Shown one piece after another: positions 18,962-27,985 of a stretch of DNA of 64,000 bases (within the stretch, counting starts at the first letter, position 1; each line of letters opens with the position of its first letter). The notes under the pieces were generated by a model. That model was given only the letters and a program-made list of their open reading frames with translations, did not search any database and was not told the DNA's origin. The stretch is from Dechloromonas sp. HYN0024 (GTDB taxonomy: Bacteria > Pseudomonadota > Gammaproteobacteria > Burkholderiales > Rhodocyclaceae): the NCBI RefSeq assembly GCF_003441615.1, contig NZ_CP031842.1, forward strand, positions 1,630,501 to 1,694,500, read 5' to 3'. Made by a program: the position numbers and the translations under genes.

Positions 18962-19324
18962 ATGAAAACCATCAATCACAACCGCCTCGACCAGGTCGTT
19001 CTCGATGCCCGCAAGGCCGCTGACACCCGCGCCGAAGGCTACCGCGAACGCGCCCTGAAGATTTATCCGTGGATTTGCGGCCGTTGCGCCCGCGAATTTA
19101 CCACCGCCAACCTGCGCGAACTGACCGTGCACCACCGCGACCATAATCACGACAACAACCCCAACGACGGCAGCAACTGGGAATTGCTCTGTCTCTATTG
19201 CCATGACAACGAGCACCAGAAGCAGATCGAAGCCGACCGTGGCTACACCGACAGCAGCAAGCGCGGCGGAAGTGCCACGCACAATCCCTTTGCCGCGCTG
19301 CAATCCTTGCTCAAGAAGGATTGA
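18962..19324 (+). CDS. YajD-like HNH nuclease family protein
   Basis: A 120-residue protein with an HNH zinc fold: CGRCAREF, TVHHRDHNHDNNPNDGSNWELLC and LYCHDNEH form the Cys4 and His-Asn-His core. E. coli YajD is the best-known relative; its substrate is unknown. It is transcribed divergently from the thioesterase. Confidence 0.87.
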   Translation: MKTINHNRLDQVVLDARKAADTRAEGYRERALKIYPWICGRCAREFTTANLRELTVHHRDHNHDNNPNDGSNWELLCLYCHDNEHQKQIEADRGYTDSSKRGGSATHNPFAALQSLLKKD

Positions 19325-19332
19325 GCTGTCCC

Positions 19333-19746
19333 ATGGCCGAACAGCACCATCTTGTCGTCACCACCCGTGGCCGCGGCTCGGTCGACATCACCGATGACAT
19401 TGCTGCATTGGTCAGGCATGCGGTGGCCAATACCGGTGTCGCCCATGTTTTCGTGCGCCATACCAGTTGCGGCCTGGCCATCACGGAAAATGCCGATACC
19501 ACCGTTCGTCGCGACCTCGAAACACTGATGCAACGCTGGGCCCCTGATGGTGACCCGGCCTATCGCCACGACCTCGAAGGCGACGACGACATGGCCGCCC
19601 ACGCTCGCGCCCTGCTCACCGGGGTCTGCCTGACCATCCCGTTTTCCAATGGCCGCCTGCTGCTCGGCACCTGGCAAGGGATATATCTGTTCGAACATCG
19701 GGCGCAGGGACATCAGCGCGAAATCATCGTTACCCTGACGGCCTGA
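19333..19746 (+). CDS. YjbQ family protein (UPF0047)
   Basis: A 137-residue protein of the YjbQ family, with the conserved HTSCGLAITENADTTVRRDLE segment (about 43-63) and GTWQGIYLFEHR. Some members complement thiamine phosphate synthase loss, but their physiological role is unsettled. It starts 8 bp after the HNH gene. Confidence 0.88.
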   Translation: MAEQHHLVVTTRGRGSVDITDDIAALVRHAVANTGVAHVFVRHTSCGLAITENADTTVRRDLETLMQRWAPDGDPAYRHDLEGDDDMAAHARALLTGVCLTIPFSNGRLLLGTWQGIYLFEHRAQGHQREIIVTLTA

Positions 19747-19785
19747 TTAGAGAAAATTTCGCTAGGGAATTGCCCAGGCGAATTC

Positions 19786-19803
19786 TGTCGCTATTTAGTG
19801 ACA
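19786..19803 (+). promoter_or_regulatory. GlrR-type site 1 (TGTC-N10-GACA)
   Basis: TGTCGCTATTTAGTGACA fits the E. coli GlrR operator pattern. It is 154 bp before the predicted start at 19949 and 67 bp, centre to centre, from site 2. Confidence 0.7.
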
Positions 19804-19852
19804 GTGTAAAACAGCGGAAATACCGTGAATTTTCCGGATAGCGGCAAATGCT

Positions 19853-19870
19853 TGTCGCTATAGAGCGACA
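19853..19870 (+). promoter_or_regulatory. GlrR-type site 2 (TGTC-N10-GACA)
   Basis: TGTCGCTATAGAGCGACA is a nearly perfect palindrome with TGTCGC and GCGACA arms, centred about 87 bp before the predicted start. Confidence 0.75.
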
Positions 19871-19922
19871 GCGATCAGCCGCGTAAAAATATAAATCCGT
19901 TAAATATCAATAACTTAATAAC

Positions 19923-19937
19923 TGGCCCGCTACTTGC
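19923..19937 (+). promoter_or_regulatory. sigma-54 promoter upstream of the small FimV-like gene
   Basis: TGGCCCGCTACTTGC has exact -24/-12 spacing and doublets. The predicted start near 19949 leaves a 184-base leader before the next good start codon at 20133. Confidence 0.82.
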
Positions 19938-19948
19938 AATAGCTATGG

Positions 19949-20086
19949 GGACAACATCGTCGATGAGACCGATCCCATGCCCAGCCAATCAGACACCGCA
20001 GCGAATAGCCTTACAACTGTAAAACCGCCGCTTCGGTCAGCCGGTGGCTTCGGCGGTACGGGCTGAGCACATTTTCAGCCTTTGAT
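19949..20086 (+). ncRNA. candidate sigma-54/GlrR-dependent leader RNA or small RNA
   Basis: The predicted transcript contains a hairpin with ACCGCCG (20024-20030) and CGGCGGT (20051-20057) arms, then GGCTGA/TCAGCC (20061-20066, 20075-20080) followed by TTTGAT, a weak terminator-like end. It also contains a 29-codon frame (19977-20066, beginning MPSQSDTAANS and ending GGFGGTG) with no clear ribosome site. In E. coli the GlrR target is the GlmY small RNA, so a non-coding role is possible, but no sequence likeness to GlmY was established. Confidence 0.3.
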
Positions 20087-20132
20087 CGCCATCACGACAG
20101 CAAAACCCGAGTAAACACCGGAGCACAGACAC

Positions 20133-20459
20133 ATGACAGACAAAGCGGCAAGCCTCTTCCCGGCCACCAGTCTGATACGCCATATCAGCCTGGCCAAGTT
20201 GCTTCCATTTTTCAGAAAAGGAAACATCCAGGATTCACTGTCGCCACAACTCGGTTCGTCAGTGTTTTCACTGCCTGATTATTCAGCACACTTCGTCGCT
20301 GAAGACGACATTTGCCCCCTGGTCGAAGCGGAAGTTTTCATGCTCTTTGGCCGGAAGAGTGATGCTGAGAAAGCGCTGGCCTCTGGTTTGAAATCAGGTC
20401 GCATCACCGCCAGGGCATACTTGCGCTTCTGGTCAGAACAGGCCGCCAAGCGGGCCTAA
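20133..20459 (+). CDS. small protein with FimV C-terminal-like motif
   Basis: A 108-residue soluble protein with no membrane helix. The C-terminal half, PLVEAEVFMLFGRKSDAEKALASGL, matches the C-terminal motif of FimV-type proteins and of the small protein at 35431. GGAG lies 9 bases before the ATG. It is downstream of a sigma-54 promoter with two GlrR-type sites, so it is probably part of an envelope or polar regulon (inference). Function is unknown. Confidence 0.72.
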   Translation: MTDKAASLFPATSLIRHISLAKLLPFFRKGNIQDSLSPQLGSSVFSLPDYSAHFVAEDDICPLVEAEVFMLFGRKSDAEKALASGLKSGRITARAYLRFWSEQAAKRA

Positions 20460-20479
20460 GCATGTCAATCGGTATGCCC

Positions 20480-21403
20480 TTACGCTGCCCTGCCCGCCAA
20501 CCGCTTGCGTACCGCGGTCGTCGCCAGCATGCCGCACAAGGCCAGGACGCCCGCCAGCACACCAACTGCCGCGTCAAGCAGCAGCGATATCGGCGCACCC
20601 ATCACACCAGCCATCCCGGCAACCTGCTCGATACCATGATGAACGGGCGGCATGCCGTGCGACAAAATCCCCCCGCCGACCAGGAACATTGCCGCCGTAC
20701 CGACGATGGTCAGAGTCTTCATCAGTTTCGGCGCGGCCAGCAGCAGCCCTTTGCCGACAGTTTTCATGACGCCACGTCCCTTGAGCAGCAACCAGGCCCC
20801 GACGTCATCCATCTTGACGATGCCGCCGACCAGCCCATAAACGCCGAAAGTCATGAGCAACGCAATGCCGGCCAGAACCGTCAATTGCGTGGTAAAGGGC
20901 TGGCTGGCGACAGTGCCGAGGGCAATGACAATGATTTCGGCCGACAGGACGAAATCAGTGCGAATCGCGCCCTTGATCTTTTCTGCCTCGAATACTTCCA
21001 GATCAACCGCCTCATCGGCCACCGCAGCCAGTTCAACGGCATGCTCGGCAGTATCTTCGCTGGCGCTGTGCAACCAGGGATGGGCCAGTTTCTCGACGCC
21101 TTCGAGGCACAGATAAATGCCACCAAGCATCAACAGGGGCGTCACCGCCCAGGGAATGACCGCGCTGATCACCAGGGCGGCGGGAACCAGAATCAGCTTG
21201 TTTTTCAGGGAACCAACACAGACCGCCCAGACCACGGGCAATTCGCGTTCGGCGGCAACGCCGGCCACCTGCTGTGCGTTCAGCGCCAGGTCGTCGCCGA
21301 GTACCCCGGCCGTCTTCTGGGCTGCAACCTTGGTCAATACCGCGACATCATCGAGGATCGCGGCAATATCGTCGATCAGGACGAGCAGGCTGGCGCCTGC
21401 CAC
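20480..21403 (-). CDS. DUF808 family membrane protein (YedI-like)
   Basis: A 307-residue multi-span membrane protein of the DUF808 family, starting (V/M)AGASLLVLIDDIAAILDD and continuing DVAVLTKVAAQKTAGVLGDD, LALNAQQVAGV. I chose the GTG at 21403 because the family begins at this point and an AGGA lies 8 bases before it; it comes one base after the stop of the upstream small gene. The function is unknown. Confidence 0.82.
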   Translation of the reverse strand: MAGASLLVLIDDIAAILDDVAVLTKVAAQKTAGVLGDDLALNAQQVAGVAAERELPVVWAVCVGSLKNKLILVPAALVISAVIPWAVTPLLMLGGIYLCLEGVEKLAHPWLHSASEDTAEHAVELAAVADEAVDLEVFEAEKIKGAIRTDFVLSAEIIVIALGTVASQPFTTQLTVLAGIALLMTFGVYGLVGGIVKMDDVGAWLLLKGRGVMKTVGKGLLLAAPKLMKTLTIVGTAAMFLVGGGILSHGMPPVHHGIEQVAGMAGVMGAPISLLLDAAVGVLAGVLALCGMLATTAVRKRLAGRAA

Positions 21404-21404
21404 C

Positions 21405-21596
21405 TCAGGATTCCTGACCGGAAGAAGTCTCCAGTGAGAACTCGCGTATCCATGTCGCCCGGCGATCAAACGTTGACCGGCGGTCAGTCTGCATTTCCCC
21501 GTCGCAGGTCTCGTAGGGCGGCGGCTCGATATGGGTCCTGACCCGACGCTCGGCCTGACGTTGCTGCTTTTTTCCGTCTGACATTTTGTTATCCAT
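21405..21596 (-). CDS. small Arg-rich hypothetical protein
   Basis: A 63-residue polar protein with DGKKQQRQAERRVR and TDRRSTFDRRATW, a DRR-type repeat seen in small bacterial proteins of unknown role. GAGGAG lies 6 bases before the ATG at 21596. It is coupled to the DUF808 gene. Confidence 0.6.
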   Translation of the reverse strand: MDNKMSDGKKQQRQAERRVRTHIEPPPYETCDGEMQTDRRSTFDRRATWIREFSLETSSGQES

Positions 21597-21742
21597 AAAC
21601 TGCTCCTCGACTAACCTGGAGGGTAGCTGCATTATGCCACGCCAGCGCAATGGCGCGAAATCGGGAAAAACTTCGGGGCCGATTCAACACCATCAAGACC
21701 CCTTGCCGGAAATCAGCAAATAGGCAGGCAAGCAGCCTACAT

Positions 21743-22258
21743 TCAGCAACCTGAGATATCCGTGCTGACGATTGCGCCGGCACCGCCGTTTAAATAGTTG
21801 ACCCTGCAGGTGGCGGGTGTTGGCGCTGCCGTATATTCCCATCGTAGATTGTTGGCCGACCAGCGCACGGTGAAATCTCCATATCTGACTGTCACACTTG
21901 CATTATTGCGACCATAGCCAAACCCGATATTGGCACCGCTCAAGGCATTTCCGATGCCATCCAGCTGCGAATCGGGATGCCCACCATAGACGCGGATCGC
22001 TGTCGTGTCACCGGCAATCGCTGTGCCATTGGGATAGACGGTAGCAGTCCCAGATTGGGAACTCAGTCCTTTGACGACGACACCGGCAGCAATCAGCGCA
22101 TCGGCCGAACGAACGGCGGCTTCCAGGGCCCTGACCGATCCGATACGGGCATCCCGGTGAATATTCGCATATCGGGGAATGGCGACCGCAGCCAGTATGC
22201 CAAGAATGACAATGACGATGACCAATTCGATGAGGGTAAAGCCATGGTTGCGGCGCAT
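21743..22258 (-). CDS. type IV pilin-like (prepilin) protein
   Basis: A 171-residue protein with the prepilin leader MRRNHG and processing site G|FTLIELVIVIVILGILAAVAIP, then a C-terminal pair of cysteines (CRVNYLNGG and DISGC) able to form a disulfide-bonded loop. It is a lone gene, not in a pil cluster, so it may be a major or minor pilin or a pseudopilin of a secretion system. Confidence 0.9.
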   Translation of the reverse strand: MRRNHGFTLIELVIVIVILGILAAVAIPRYANIHRDARIGSVRALEAAVRSADALIAAGVVVKGLSSQSGTATVYPNGTAIAGDTTAIRVYGGHPDSQLDGIGNALSGANIGFGYGRNNASVTVRYGDFTVRWSANNLRWEYTAAPTPATCRVNYLNGGAGAIVSTDISGC

Positions 22259-22418
22259 GCTTCTCAGGATATGACATTTGAATGTCGGATTGTAATTCTA
22301 CCGTCGAAAAAAACACCTTGTGAACCGATCATGAAGGAGCGGTCGCGGCAAGGTAGAATCCACCGGTTTTGACTGTCGGTCGTGACAGCCTGTGAAACTC
22401 ATCCGTTTTTGAAAAGCC

Positions 22419-24368
22419 ATGTCTGAATACTCCGCCTCATCCATCCGCGTCCTGAAAGATCTCGAACCCGTCAAGGAACGTCCCGGCATGTACACCCGGA
22501 CAACCTGCCCGACCCATATCATTCAGGAAGTCATCGACAACGCGGCCGACGAGGCGCTGGCCGGCTACGCCAAAAAGATTGCCGTTAGCGTTCGGGCCGA
22601 CGGCATCATCGAGGTGTCCGACAATGGGCGCGGCATCCCCGTTGAAATCCACCCGGACGAAGGCCGGCCGGCGGTCGAACTGGTTTTTTGCAAGCTGCAC
22701 GCCGGCGGCAAGTTCAACAAGACCGAATCAGGCAACGCTTATCGCTTCTCCGGCGGCCTGCACGGTGTCGGCGTCTCGGTAACCAATGCCCTGTCGATCC
22801 GCCTTGAAGTCGAGATCAAGCGTGGCGGGGGCGTGCATCACATCGCCTTCGGCGCCGGCTTCGTGACCGAACCGCTGTCGCGCATTGGCGATTGCGGCCA
22901 GCGCAATACCGGGACGACAGTACGCATCCAGCCCGACCCCAAATACTTCGACTCTCCGAAGATCAATCTGCCGCAACTCGAGCACCTGCTGCGCTCGAAG
23001 GCCGTGCTGATGCCCAATGTCACGGTCGAACTCGACATCGAAGGCCAGGACAAGAAGGTCTGGTGCTACCAGAACGGCATGGCCGATTACCTCAACGAAA
23101 TGATGGTCGGTACGCCGGTCGCGCCGATTTTTGTTGGCGAAAAGTATGTCGACACGGCCAACGGCTTCTCCATCGGCGAAGGTGCCACCTGGGCCCTCGC
23201 CTGGTTCGAGGAAGGCGGCGGCAAGCCGGAAAGTTACGTCAACCTGATCCCGACGCTGGACGGCGGCACCCACGAAGCCGGGCTCAAGGCCGGTGTCTTC
23301 GAGGCGATCAAGACCTTCGCCGAGCATCACGCCATTCTCCCGGCCAAGGTCAAGCTGGCCCAGGAAGACGTCTGCGGCCGGATGACCTACCTGCTCTCGG
23401 CCAAGGTGCTCGACCCGCAGTTCCAGGGCCAGACCAAGGAAAAGCTGACCAGCCGCGACGCGTACAAGCTAGTGTCGCAGATGGTGCGCGACCCCTTCGA
23501 ATTGTGGCTCAACAGCCATGCCGATTTCGGCAAGAAGATCGCCGAACTGGCGGTCAAGGCGGCGCAGAACCGCATGAAATCGACGCAGAAGGTCGAGAAG
23601 AAGAAGTCCTCGGGGATCGCCACCCTGCCCGGCAAGCTGACCGATTGCGAATCCGACGATATTTCCCGCAACGAGGTCTTCCTGGTCGAAGGCGACTCGG
23701 CCGGCGGCTCGGCCAAGCAGGGCCGTGACAAGGAAACCCAGGCCGTGCTTCCTCTACGGGGCAAGGTGCTCAACACCTGGGAAGTCGACCGCGACCAGTT
23801 GTTCAAAAATAACGAAGTCCATGACATTTCCGTCGCCATCGGCGTGGACCCGCACGGCATCGACCAGATTGACAGTGTCGATGTCTCCGGACTGCGCTAT
23901 GGCCGCATCATCGTCATGTCCGATGCCGACGTCGACGGCAGCCATATCCAGGTGTTGCTGTTCACGCTCTTCCTCAAGCACTTCCCGGCACTGGTCGAGC
24001 GCGGCCACATCCACGTCGCCCAGCCGCCGCTCTTTCGCGTCGATGTCGAGGCGCGCGGCCATACGCGCAAGGTGTATTGCCTTGATGAAGCCGAGAAGGA
24101 ACAAACCCTCACCAAGCTGCGCGACGAAGGCGTTTCGGAAAACAAGATCACCGTCTCCCGCTTCAAGGGCCTCGGCGAAATGAACCCCGACCAGCTCTGG
24201 GAAACCACGCTTTGCCCCGATACTCGTCGCCTCGTGCCGTTCCAGGCCAGCCGCGAAACAATCAAGGAAATGACCACCACCTTCACCCTGCTCATGGGCA
24301 AGGGCGAAGCTGCCGGTCGCCGGGCGTGGATGGAAAAGGATGGCGGCCTGGTCGAGGCCGACGTCTGA
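22419..24368 (+). CDS. parE: ParE, topoisomerase IV subunit B
   Basis: A 649-residue ATPase subunit that decatenates chromosomes together with ParC. It has the GHKL ATP site (DNAADEAL, NGRGIPVE), the transducer region and the TOPRIM domain (VEGDSAGGSAKQGRDK at about 425-440, SDADVDGSHI at about 506-515). Length and order match E. coli ParE. ParC is encoded 8.5 kb downstream. Confidence 0.97.
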   Translation: MSEYSASSIRVLKDLEPVKERPGMYTRTTCPTHIIQEVIDNAADEALAGYAKKIAVSVRADGIIEVSDNGRGIPVEIHPDEGRPAVELVFCKLHAGGKFNKTESGNAYRFSGGLHGVGVSVTNALSIRLEVEIKRGGGVHHIAFGAGFVTEPLSRIGDCGQRNTGTTVRIQPDPKYFDSPKINLPQLEHLLRSKAVLMPNVTVELDIEGQDKKVWCYQNGMADYLNEMMVGTPVAPIFVGEKYVDTANGFSIGEGATWALAWFEEGGGKPESYVNLIPTLDGGTHEAGLKAGVFEAIKTFAEHHAILPAKVKLAQEDVCGRMTYLLSAKVLDPQFQGQTKEKLTSRDAYKLVSQMVRDPFELWLNSHADFGKKIAELAVKAAQNRMKSTQKVEKKKSSGIATLPGKLTDCESDDISRNEVFLVEGDSAGGSAKQGRDKETQAVLPLRGKVLNTWEVDRDQLFKNNEVHDISVAIGVDPHGIDQIDSVDVSGLRYGRIIVMSDADVDGSHIQVLLFTLFLKHFPALVERGHIHVAQPPLFRVDVEARGHTRKVYCLDEAEKEQTLTKLRDEGVSENKITVSRFKGLGEMNPDQLWETTLCPDTRRLVPFQASRETIKEMTTTFTLLMGKGEAAGRRAWMEKDGGLVEADV

Positions 24369-24405
24369 CGACAAAACCACAGGCCAATCTGTTACAAAAG
24401 ATCAC

Positions 24406-24450
24406 TCCCGGGTAGCCGTAAACCCGGGAAAATCCTGTCGGAGGATTTCC
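24406..24450 (+). terminator. tandem hairpins after parE
   Basis: TCCCGGGT/AACCCGGGA (24406-24429) is followed directly by AATCCT/AGGATT (24431-24447) arms. The run of T after them is short, so termination strength is unclear. Confidence 0.4.
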
Positions 24451-24487
24451 CGTCACGCCGGAATCAAAATTTCAGCAGGATCACGAC

Positions 24488-24751
24488 ATGAGCAAATCAA
24501 TCGCCTTACCCGTCATCGTCACCGCCGCCTTGCTAGCTCTGGCCTTCACGCTCAACCCATCGCCCGAAAAGCACCGGGAAAAAATCAAACAGGTGATTGG
24601 CGAACGCAGCCAGATCGAGCGCGTACTCGGCATTGGCCACCTGACCTCATTTGTATCGAAATACCACTCTCTGGGTGTCGCCTCTTACACCACCGTCGAC
24701 GACAAAATCACGTCAACCGGCCTCTTTGGCCTGGTCTTCGTACATGATTGA
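24488..24751 (+). CDS. small membrane-anchored protein (DUF4359-like)
   Basis: An 87-residue protein with an N-terminal hydrophobic segment (about 5-20) and an NPSPEKHREKIKQVI helix, a style similar to DUF4359. The ATG of the downstream patatin gene overlaps its end by 8 bp. Function unknown. Confidence 0.6.
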   Translation: MSKSIALPVIVTAALLALAFTLNPSPEKHREKIKQVIGERSQIERVLGIGHLTSFVSKYHSLGVASYTTVDDKITSTGLFGLVFVHD

Positions 24752-25655
24752 TTCAAGCCGCCCCGCCACCAACATGCCCGATCAGATGCCACCTCTCCAC
24801 ATGGTCAGCCGGCGCCGCCTGCTCGGGGCCAGCCTGCTGCTACTGGGTGGCTGTGCCAGCCTGATGCCTGGCAAGCCGACCGTACCGGCCCGGCCCAAGA
24901 TCGGCCTGGCGCTCGGCGGCGGCGCAGCACGCGGCTTCGCCCATATTGGCGTGATCAAGATGCTCGAGTCACACGGCATTGTCCCCGACTACGTGGTTGG
25001 CACCAGCGCCGGCGCAGTCGTCGGTTCGCTTTACGCCGCCGGCTACGACGCCTTCGTCATGCAGAAAATTGCCCAGCAGCTTGACGAGAAAATATTTGCC
25101 GACTGGACGCTCGGCGGGCGTGGCCTGCTCAAGGGTGAGGCCCTGCAGGAATTCATCAATCAGCATCTGAAAAACCGCCCGCTGGAAAAGCTCAACAAAC
25201 CGTTTGCCACTGTTGCCACCGATCTCAATACGGGGGAACGCGTCGTCTTCCGGACCGGCGACTCGGGCATGGCTGTCCGTGCCTCAGCCGCCGTGCCGGG
25301 CGTATTTCAGCCCACCCAGTTTCGCGGCAAGAGCTATGTCGATGGCGGGCTGACCAGCCCGATCCCGGTTCAGGCTGCGCGTGAAATGGGCGCCGACATG
25401 GTTATCGCCGTGGACATCTCGGCCCGGGCCGAAGGCCAGCCGGTGGACAGCCTGACAGCCATCATCTGGCAAACGACAACGATCATGGGCAGCGTGATCG
25501 GAGCCAGCGAACTGCGCAGCGCCGACATCGTGATCCGGCCGACGCTGCCCTACGTCAAATCCTGGGATTTCGCCGCCCGCAACGACGCCATGCTCGAAGG
25601 CGAGCGCGCCGCCCAGGCCGCCCTGCCTGCGATCAAACAGAAACTCGGGCGTTGA
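24744..25655 (+). CDS. patatin-like phospholipase, lipoprotein
   Basis: A patatin-family lipase with the oxyanion loop LALGGGAARGFAHIG, the nucleophile box GTSAGA (Ser) and the catalytic Asp in VDGGL (DGG dyad). The N-terminus holds basic residues, a hydrophobic run and the lipobox LLGGCASL, which predicts lipid anchoring. I chose the ATG at 24744, overlapping the preceding gene; ATGs at 24774 and 24804 would keep the signal too and cannot be excluded. It resembles RssA-like bacterial patatins. Confidence 0.88.
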   Translation: MIDSSRPATNMPDQMPPLHMVSRRRLLGASLLLLGGCASLMPGKPTVPARPKIGLALGGGAARGFAHIGVIKMLESHGIVPDYVVGTSAGAVVGSLYAAGYDAFVMQKIAQQLDEKIFADWTLGGRGLLKGEALQEFINQHLKNRPLEKLNKPFATVATDLNTGERVVFRTGDSGMAVRASAAVPGVFQPTQFRGKSYVDGGLTSPIPVQAAREMGADMVIAVDISARAEGQPVDSLTAIIWQTTTIMGSVIGASELRSADIVIRPTLPYVKSWDFAARNDAMLEGERAAQAALPAIKQKLGR

Positions 25656-25727
25656 GTCGACGGTATCGCCAAAGCATCACAAATTTCTGCCAAAATTCAA
25701 TTTTTGAAACACTCCAGCGGATTCACC

Positions 25728-26666
25728 ATGACCTACAAAGTCTTTGTCGACGGCCAGGAAGGCACCACCGGCCTGCAGATCAACGAATATCTCGCCAAAC
25801 GCAGCGATGTCAGGCTGCTCAAGATCGACGCCGACAAGCGCAAGGATCTGGGCGAACGCAAACGGCTGATCAACGAATCCGACGTCACCTTCCTGTGCCT
25901 GCCGGACGAGGCTGCCAAGGAGTCGGTAACCCTCGTCGACAACCCGAACACCTGCATCATCGATGCCTCGACGGCACATCGCGTCAATCCAGACTGGACC
26001 TTCGGCCTGCCCGAACTGGCCCCCGGCCAGCGTGCCCGGATCCGCGCCAGCAAGCGCATCGCCAACCCCGGATGCCATGCCAGCGCCTTCATCCTGGCCT
26101 TGCGCCCCCTCGTCGTCGCCGGCCTGCTGCCGTCGGCCACGCAGATCGCTGCCAATTCGATCACGGGCTACTCGGGCGGCGGCAAGTCGATGATCGCCCA
26201 CTACGAAAGCCCGGAACGCATCAATGCGCCGCGTCCGTACGCCCTCAGCCTGGCCCACAAGCACCTGCCGGAAATGCAGGCTTATACCGGCCTCACTGTC
26301 GCACCCATCTTCCAGCCCATCGTCGGGCCGTTCTACAAGGGTCTGGCCGTTACCGCCTATCTGCATCCGCAGCAGTTCACCCGTGCCGTGACCCCGGTCG
26401 ACGTCCAGAAGATCATTGCCGACTACTACGCCAAGGAAGCCTTCATCCGCGTCCTGCCGGTCGATCTCGACGCCACCACGGCTGGCGGTTTTTATGATGT
26501 CGAGGCCAACAACGACACCAACCGCGTTGATATCGCCGTCTTCGGCAATGTCGAGCGCATGCTGGTGGTGGCCCGCCTCGACAATCTCGGCAAGGGCGCC
26601 TCGGGCGCTGCTGTTCAGGCCATGAACGTCCATCTGGGCGTAGAAGAAAGCCTCGGTCTGGTCTGA
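25728..26666 (+). CDS. argC: ArgC, N-acetyl-gamma-glutamyl-phosphate reductase (type 2)
   Basis: A 312-residue enzyme of arginine synthesis, reducing N-acetylglutamyl phosphate to the semialdehyde with NADPH. The N-terminus [18 protein letters not shown] is the NADP loop; the catalytic Cys is in [10 protein letters not shown] (about residue 117). It lacks the longer N-terminus of type 1 ArgC, so it is the short type. A terminator follows at 26686. Confidence 0.93.
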   Translation: MTYKVFVDGQEGTTGLQINEYLAKRSDVRLLKIDADKRKDLGERKRLINESDVTFLCLPDEAAKESVTLVDNPNTCIIDASTAHRVNPDWTFGLPELAPGQRARIRASKRIANPGCHASAFILALRPLVVAGLLPSATQIAANSITGYSGGGKSMIAHYESPERINAPRPYALSLAHKHLPEMQAYTGLTVAPIFQPIVGPFYKGLAVTAYLHPQQFTRAVTPVDVQKIIADYYAKEAFIRVLPVDLDATTAGGFYDVEANNDTNRVDIAVFGNVERMLVVARLDNLGKGASGAAVQAMNVHLGVEESLGLV

Positions 26667-26685
26667 TCCAAGACCTACCCCCATC

Positions 26686-26723
26686 AACCTGCCAACGGCG
26701 CTACCGCCTCGGCAGGTTTTTCT
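26686..26723 (+). terminator. rho-independent terminator after argC
   Basis: AACCTGCC pairs with GGCAGGTT across a 17-base loop, followed by TTTTCTTT. It precedes the next gene on the same strand by 28 bp. Confidence 0.8.
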
Positions 26724-26750
26724 TTATCCATCGCACAGAAAGCCCATTCG

Positions 26751-27056
26751 ATGAGCGATAGCATCACCACCTATGTCATCGGTCACATCACCATCAAGGA
26801 TGCCGACCAATGGGCCAGCTACCGCAGCCAGGTGCCGGCAACGCTGGCCCCGTGGCAGGCCGAACTGGTCTTTCGCGGTGAAAAGCTGGCGGTGCTGGGC
26901 GGCGAACATCGCCACAGCGACACCGTCGTCATCCGTTTTCCCAATGCCGCGTCAGCCAATGGCTGGTTCAACTCGGCGGCCTATCAGGCCCTGATCCCGC
27001 TTCGCATGGCGGCAGCCGAGGTTGACCTGATCAGTTTCAGCGCGCCTGACGCATAG
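26751..27056 (+). CDS. DUF1330 family protein
   Basis: A 101-residue ferredoxin-like-fold protein of the DUF1330 family, with YVIGHITIKDADQWASYRSQVPATL near the start split by KDAD, and VVIRFPNAASANGWFNSAAYQAL near the end. It ends 20 bp inside the end of the convergent PilJ-like gene. Function unknown. Confidence 0.85.
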   Translation: MSDSITTYVIGHITIKDADQWASYRSQVPATLAPWQAELVFRGEKLAVLGGEHRHSDTVVIRFPNAASANGWFNSAAYQALIPLRMAAAEVDLISFSAPDA

Positions 27057-27888
27057 TTTCGAGGTAGTCGCGCGCGTATTGCGCACTGGCCAGGTCGAGT
27101 ACCTGGGCAATCCGCTCGCTGCTCGTCACGACATTCTGCACGGCCTTGCCATTGCCTTTTCCATCGGCCGCCAGCCGGCCAATGGCACTATCGAAGAATA
27201 TCCACTGATTTTTGGCCAGGCCGACCGCATCGCGACTGGCTGAGGAATTTTCGCGGGCACTGTCGAGTTCATTCAGACCCGTCGAAAACTCCTTGCGAGC
27301 CTGCTCGATGTCGACCAGCACGCCCTGGGCGCGACTGCCATCCAGAGCCACCAGATAGAGTCGGGCCAGGCGCTGGGAAAGCATGTTCAGGCGCGACGAA
27401 AGATCGATCAGGCGGCCCACCGAGGTTTCGCTCTCGGCTTCAATCAAGAGGCTCAGCTTGCCGGCATGAATCATCAACTCATCAGCCAGTTGGTTGACCC
27501 GTTCGCTGCTGGCAGGCCCCGGTGACTGTTTCAGGGCGGTGCGAATTTCCTGCCAAAGCTCGTCGCATCGGGCCAGTTCGCGCTGAACGCTGGCTTTTCT
27601 GGCGAAGCTGCCGAGACGGCTCAATTCGGCATTGATGTCAGCCACTGATACGTCAATCTGCTGTTGGGCCACCGCTGCGTTCAATCCCATGCCGGCCTGC
27701 TGGTAGAGTTTCGACAGGCGCTGAGCCTGCATGCGCAGACGCCCGGCACTGACGATATCGCTGGCAACCTGCCCGGCCCCGCCATCTTTTCCCGCCGCCC
27801 ATGCGCCTTGTGGCAGGAATGTGGCCAAACTGGCGACCATCAGGAAGAGAACAGAAATGGTCTGGCGAACAAGGTGAAATTGCAGCAT
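27037..27888 (-). CDS. periplasmic PilJ-type sensor domain protein
   Basis: A 283-residue protein: a signal peptide (about 1-31, ending GAWA|AG) then two repeats of the type IV pili chemotaxis sensor domain seen in PilJ, marked by SAGRLRMQAQRLSKLYQQ and LSSRLNMLSQRLARLY. It lacks a membrane exit, so it is a free periplasmic sensor or binding protein. The ATG at 27888 keeps the signal peptide; a longer frame to 27930 has no better start. Confidence 0.78.
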   Translation of the reverse strand: MLQFHLVRQTISVLFLMVASLATFLPQGAWAAGKDGGAGQVASDIVSAGRLRMQAQRLSKLYQQAGMGLNAAVAQQQIDVSVADINAELSRLGSFARKASVQRELARCDELWQEIRTALKQSPGPASSERVNQLADELMIHAGKLSLLIEAESETSVGRLIDLSSRLNMLSQRLARLYLVALDGSRAQGVLVDIEQARKEFSTGLNELDSARENSSASRDAVGLAKNQWIFFDSAIGRLAADGKGNGKAVQNVVTSSERIAQVLDLASAQYARDYLETMRQAR

Positions 27889-27985
27889 CGGGGAGCGGTA
27901 TGGGTGATAAAAGGGCGTGCATTGGACCACGCCAACATTGCAGTCCCTTTACAAGCGCGCCGCTTGACCTATCATTCGCCCCACC

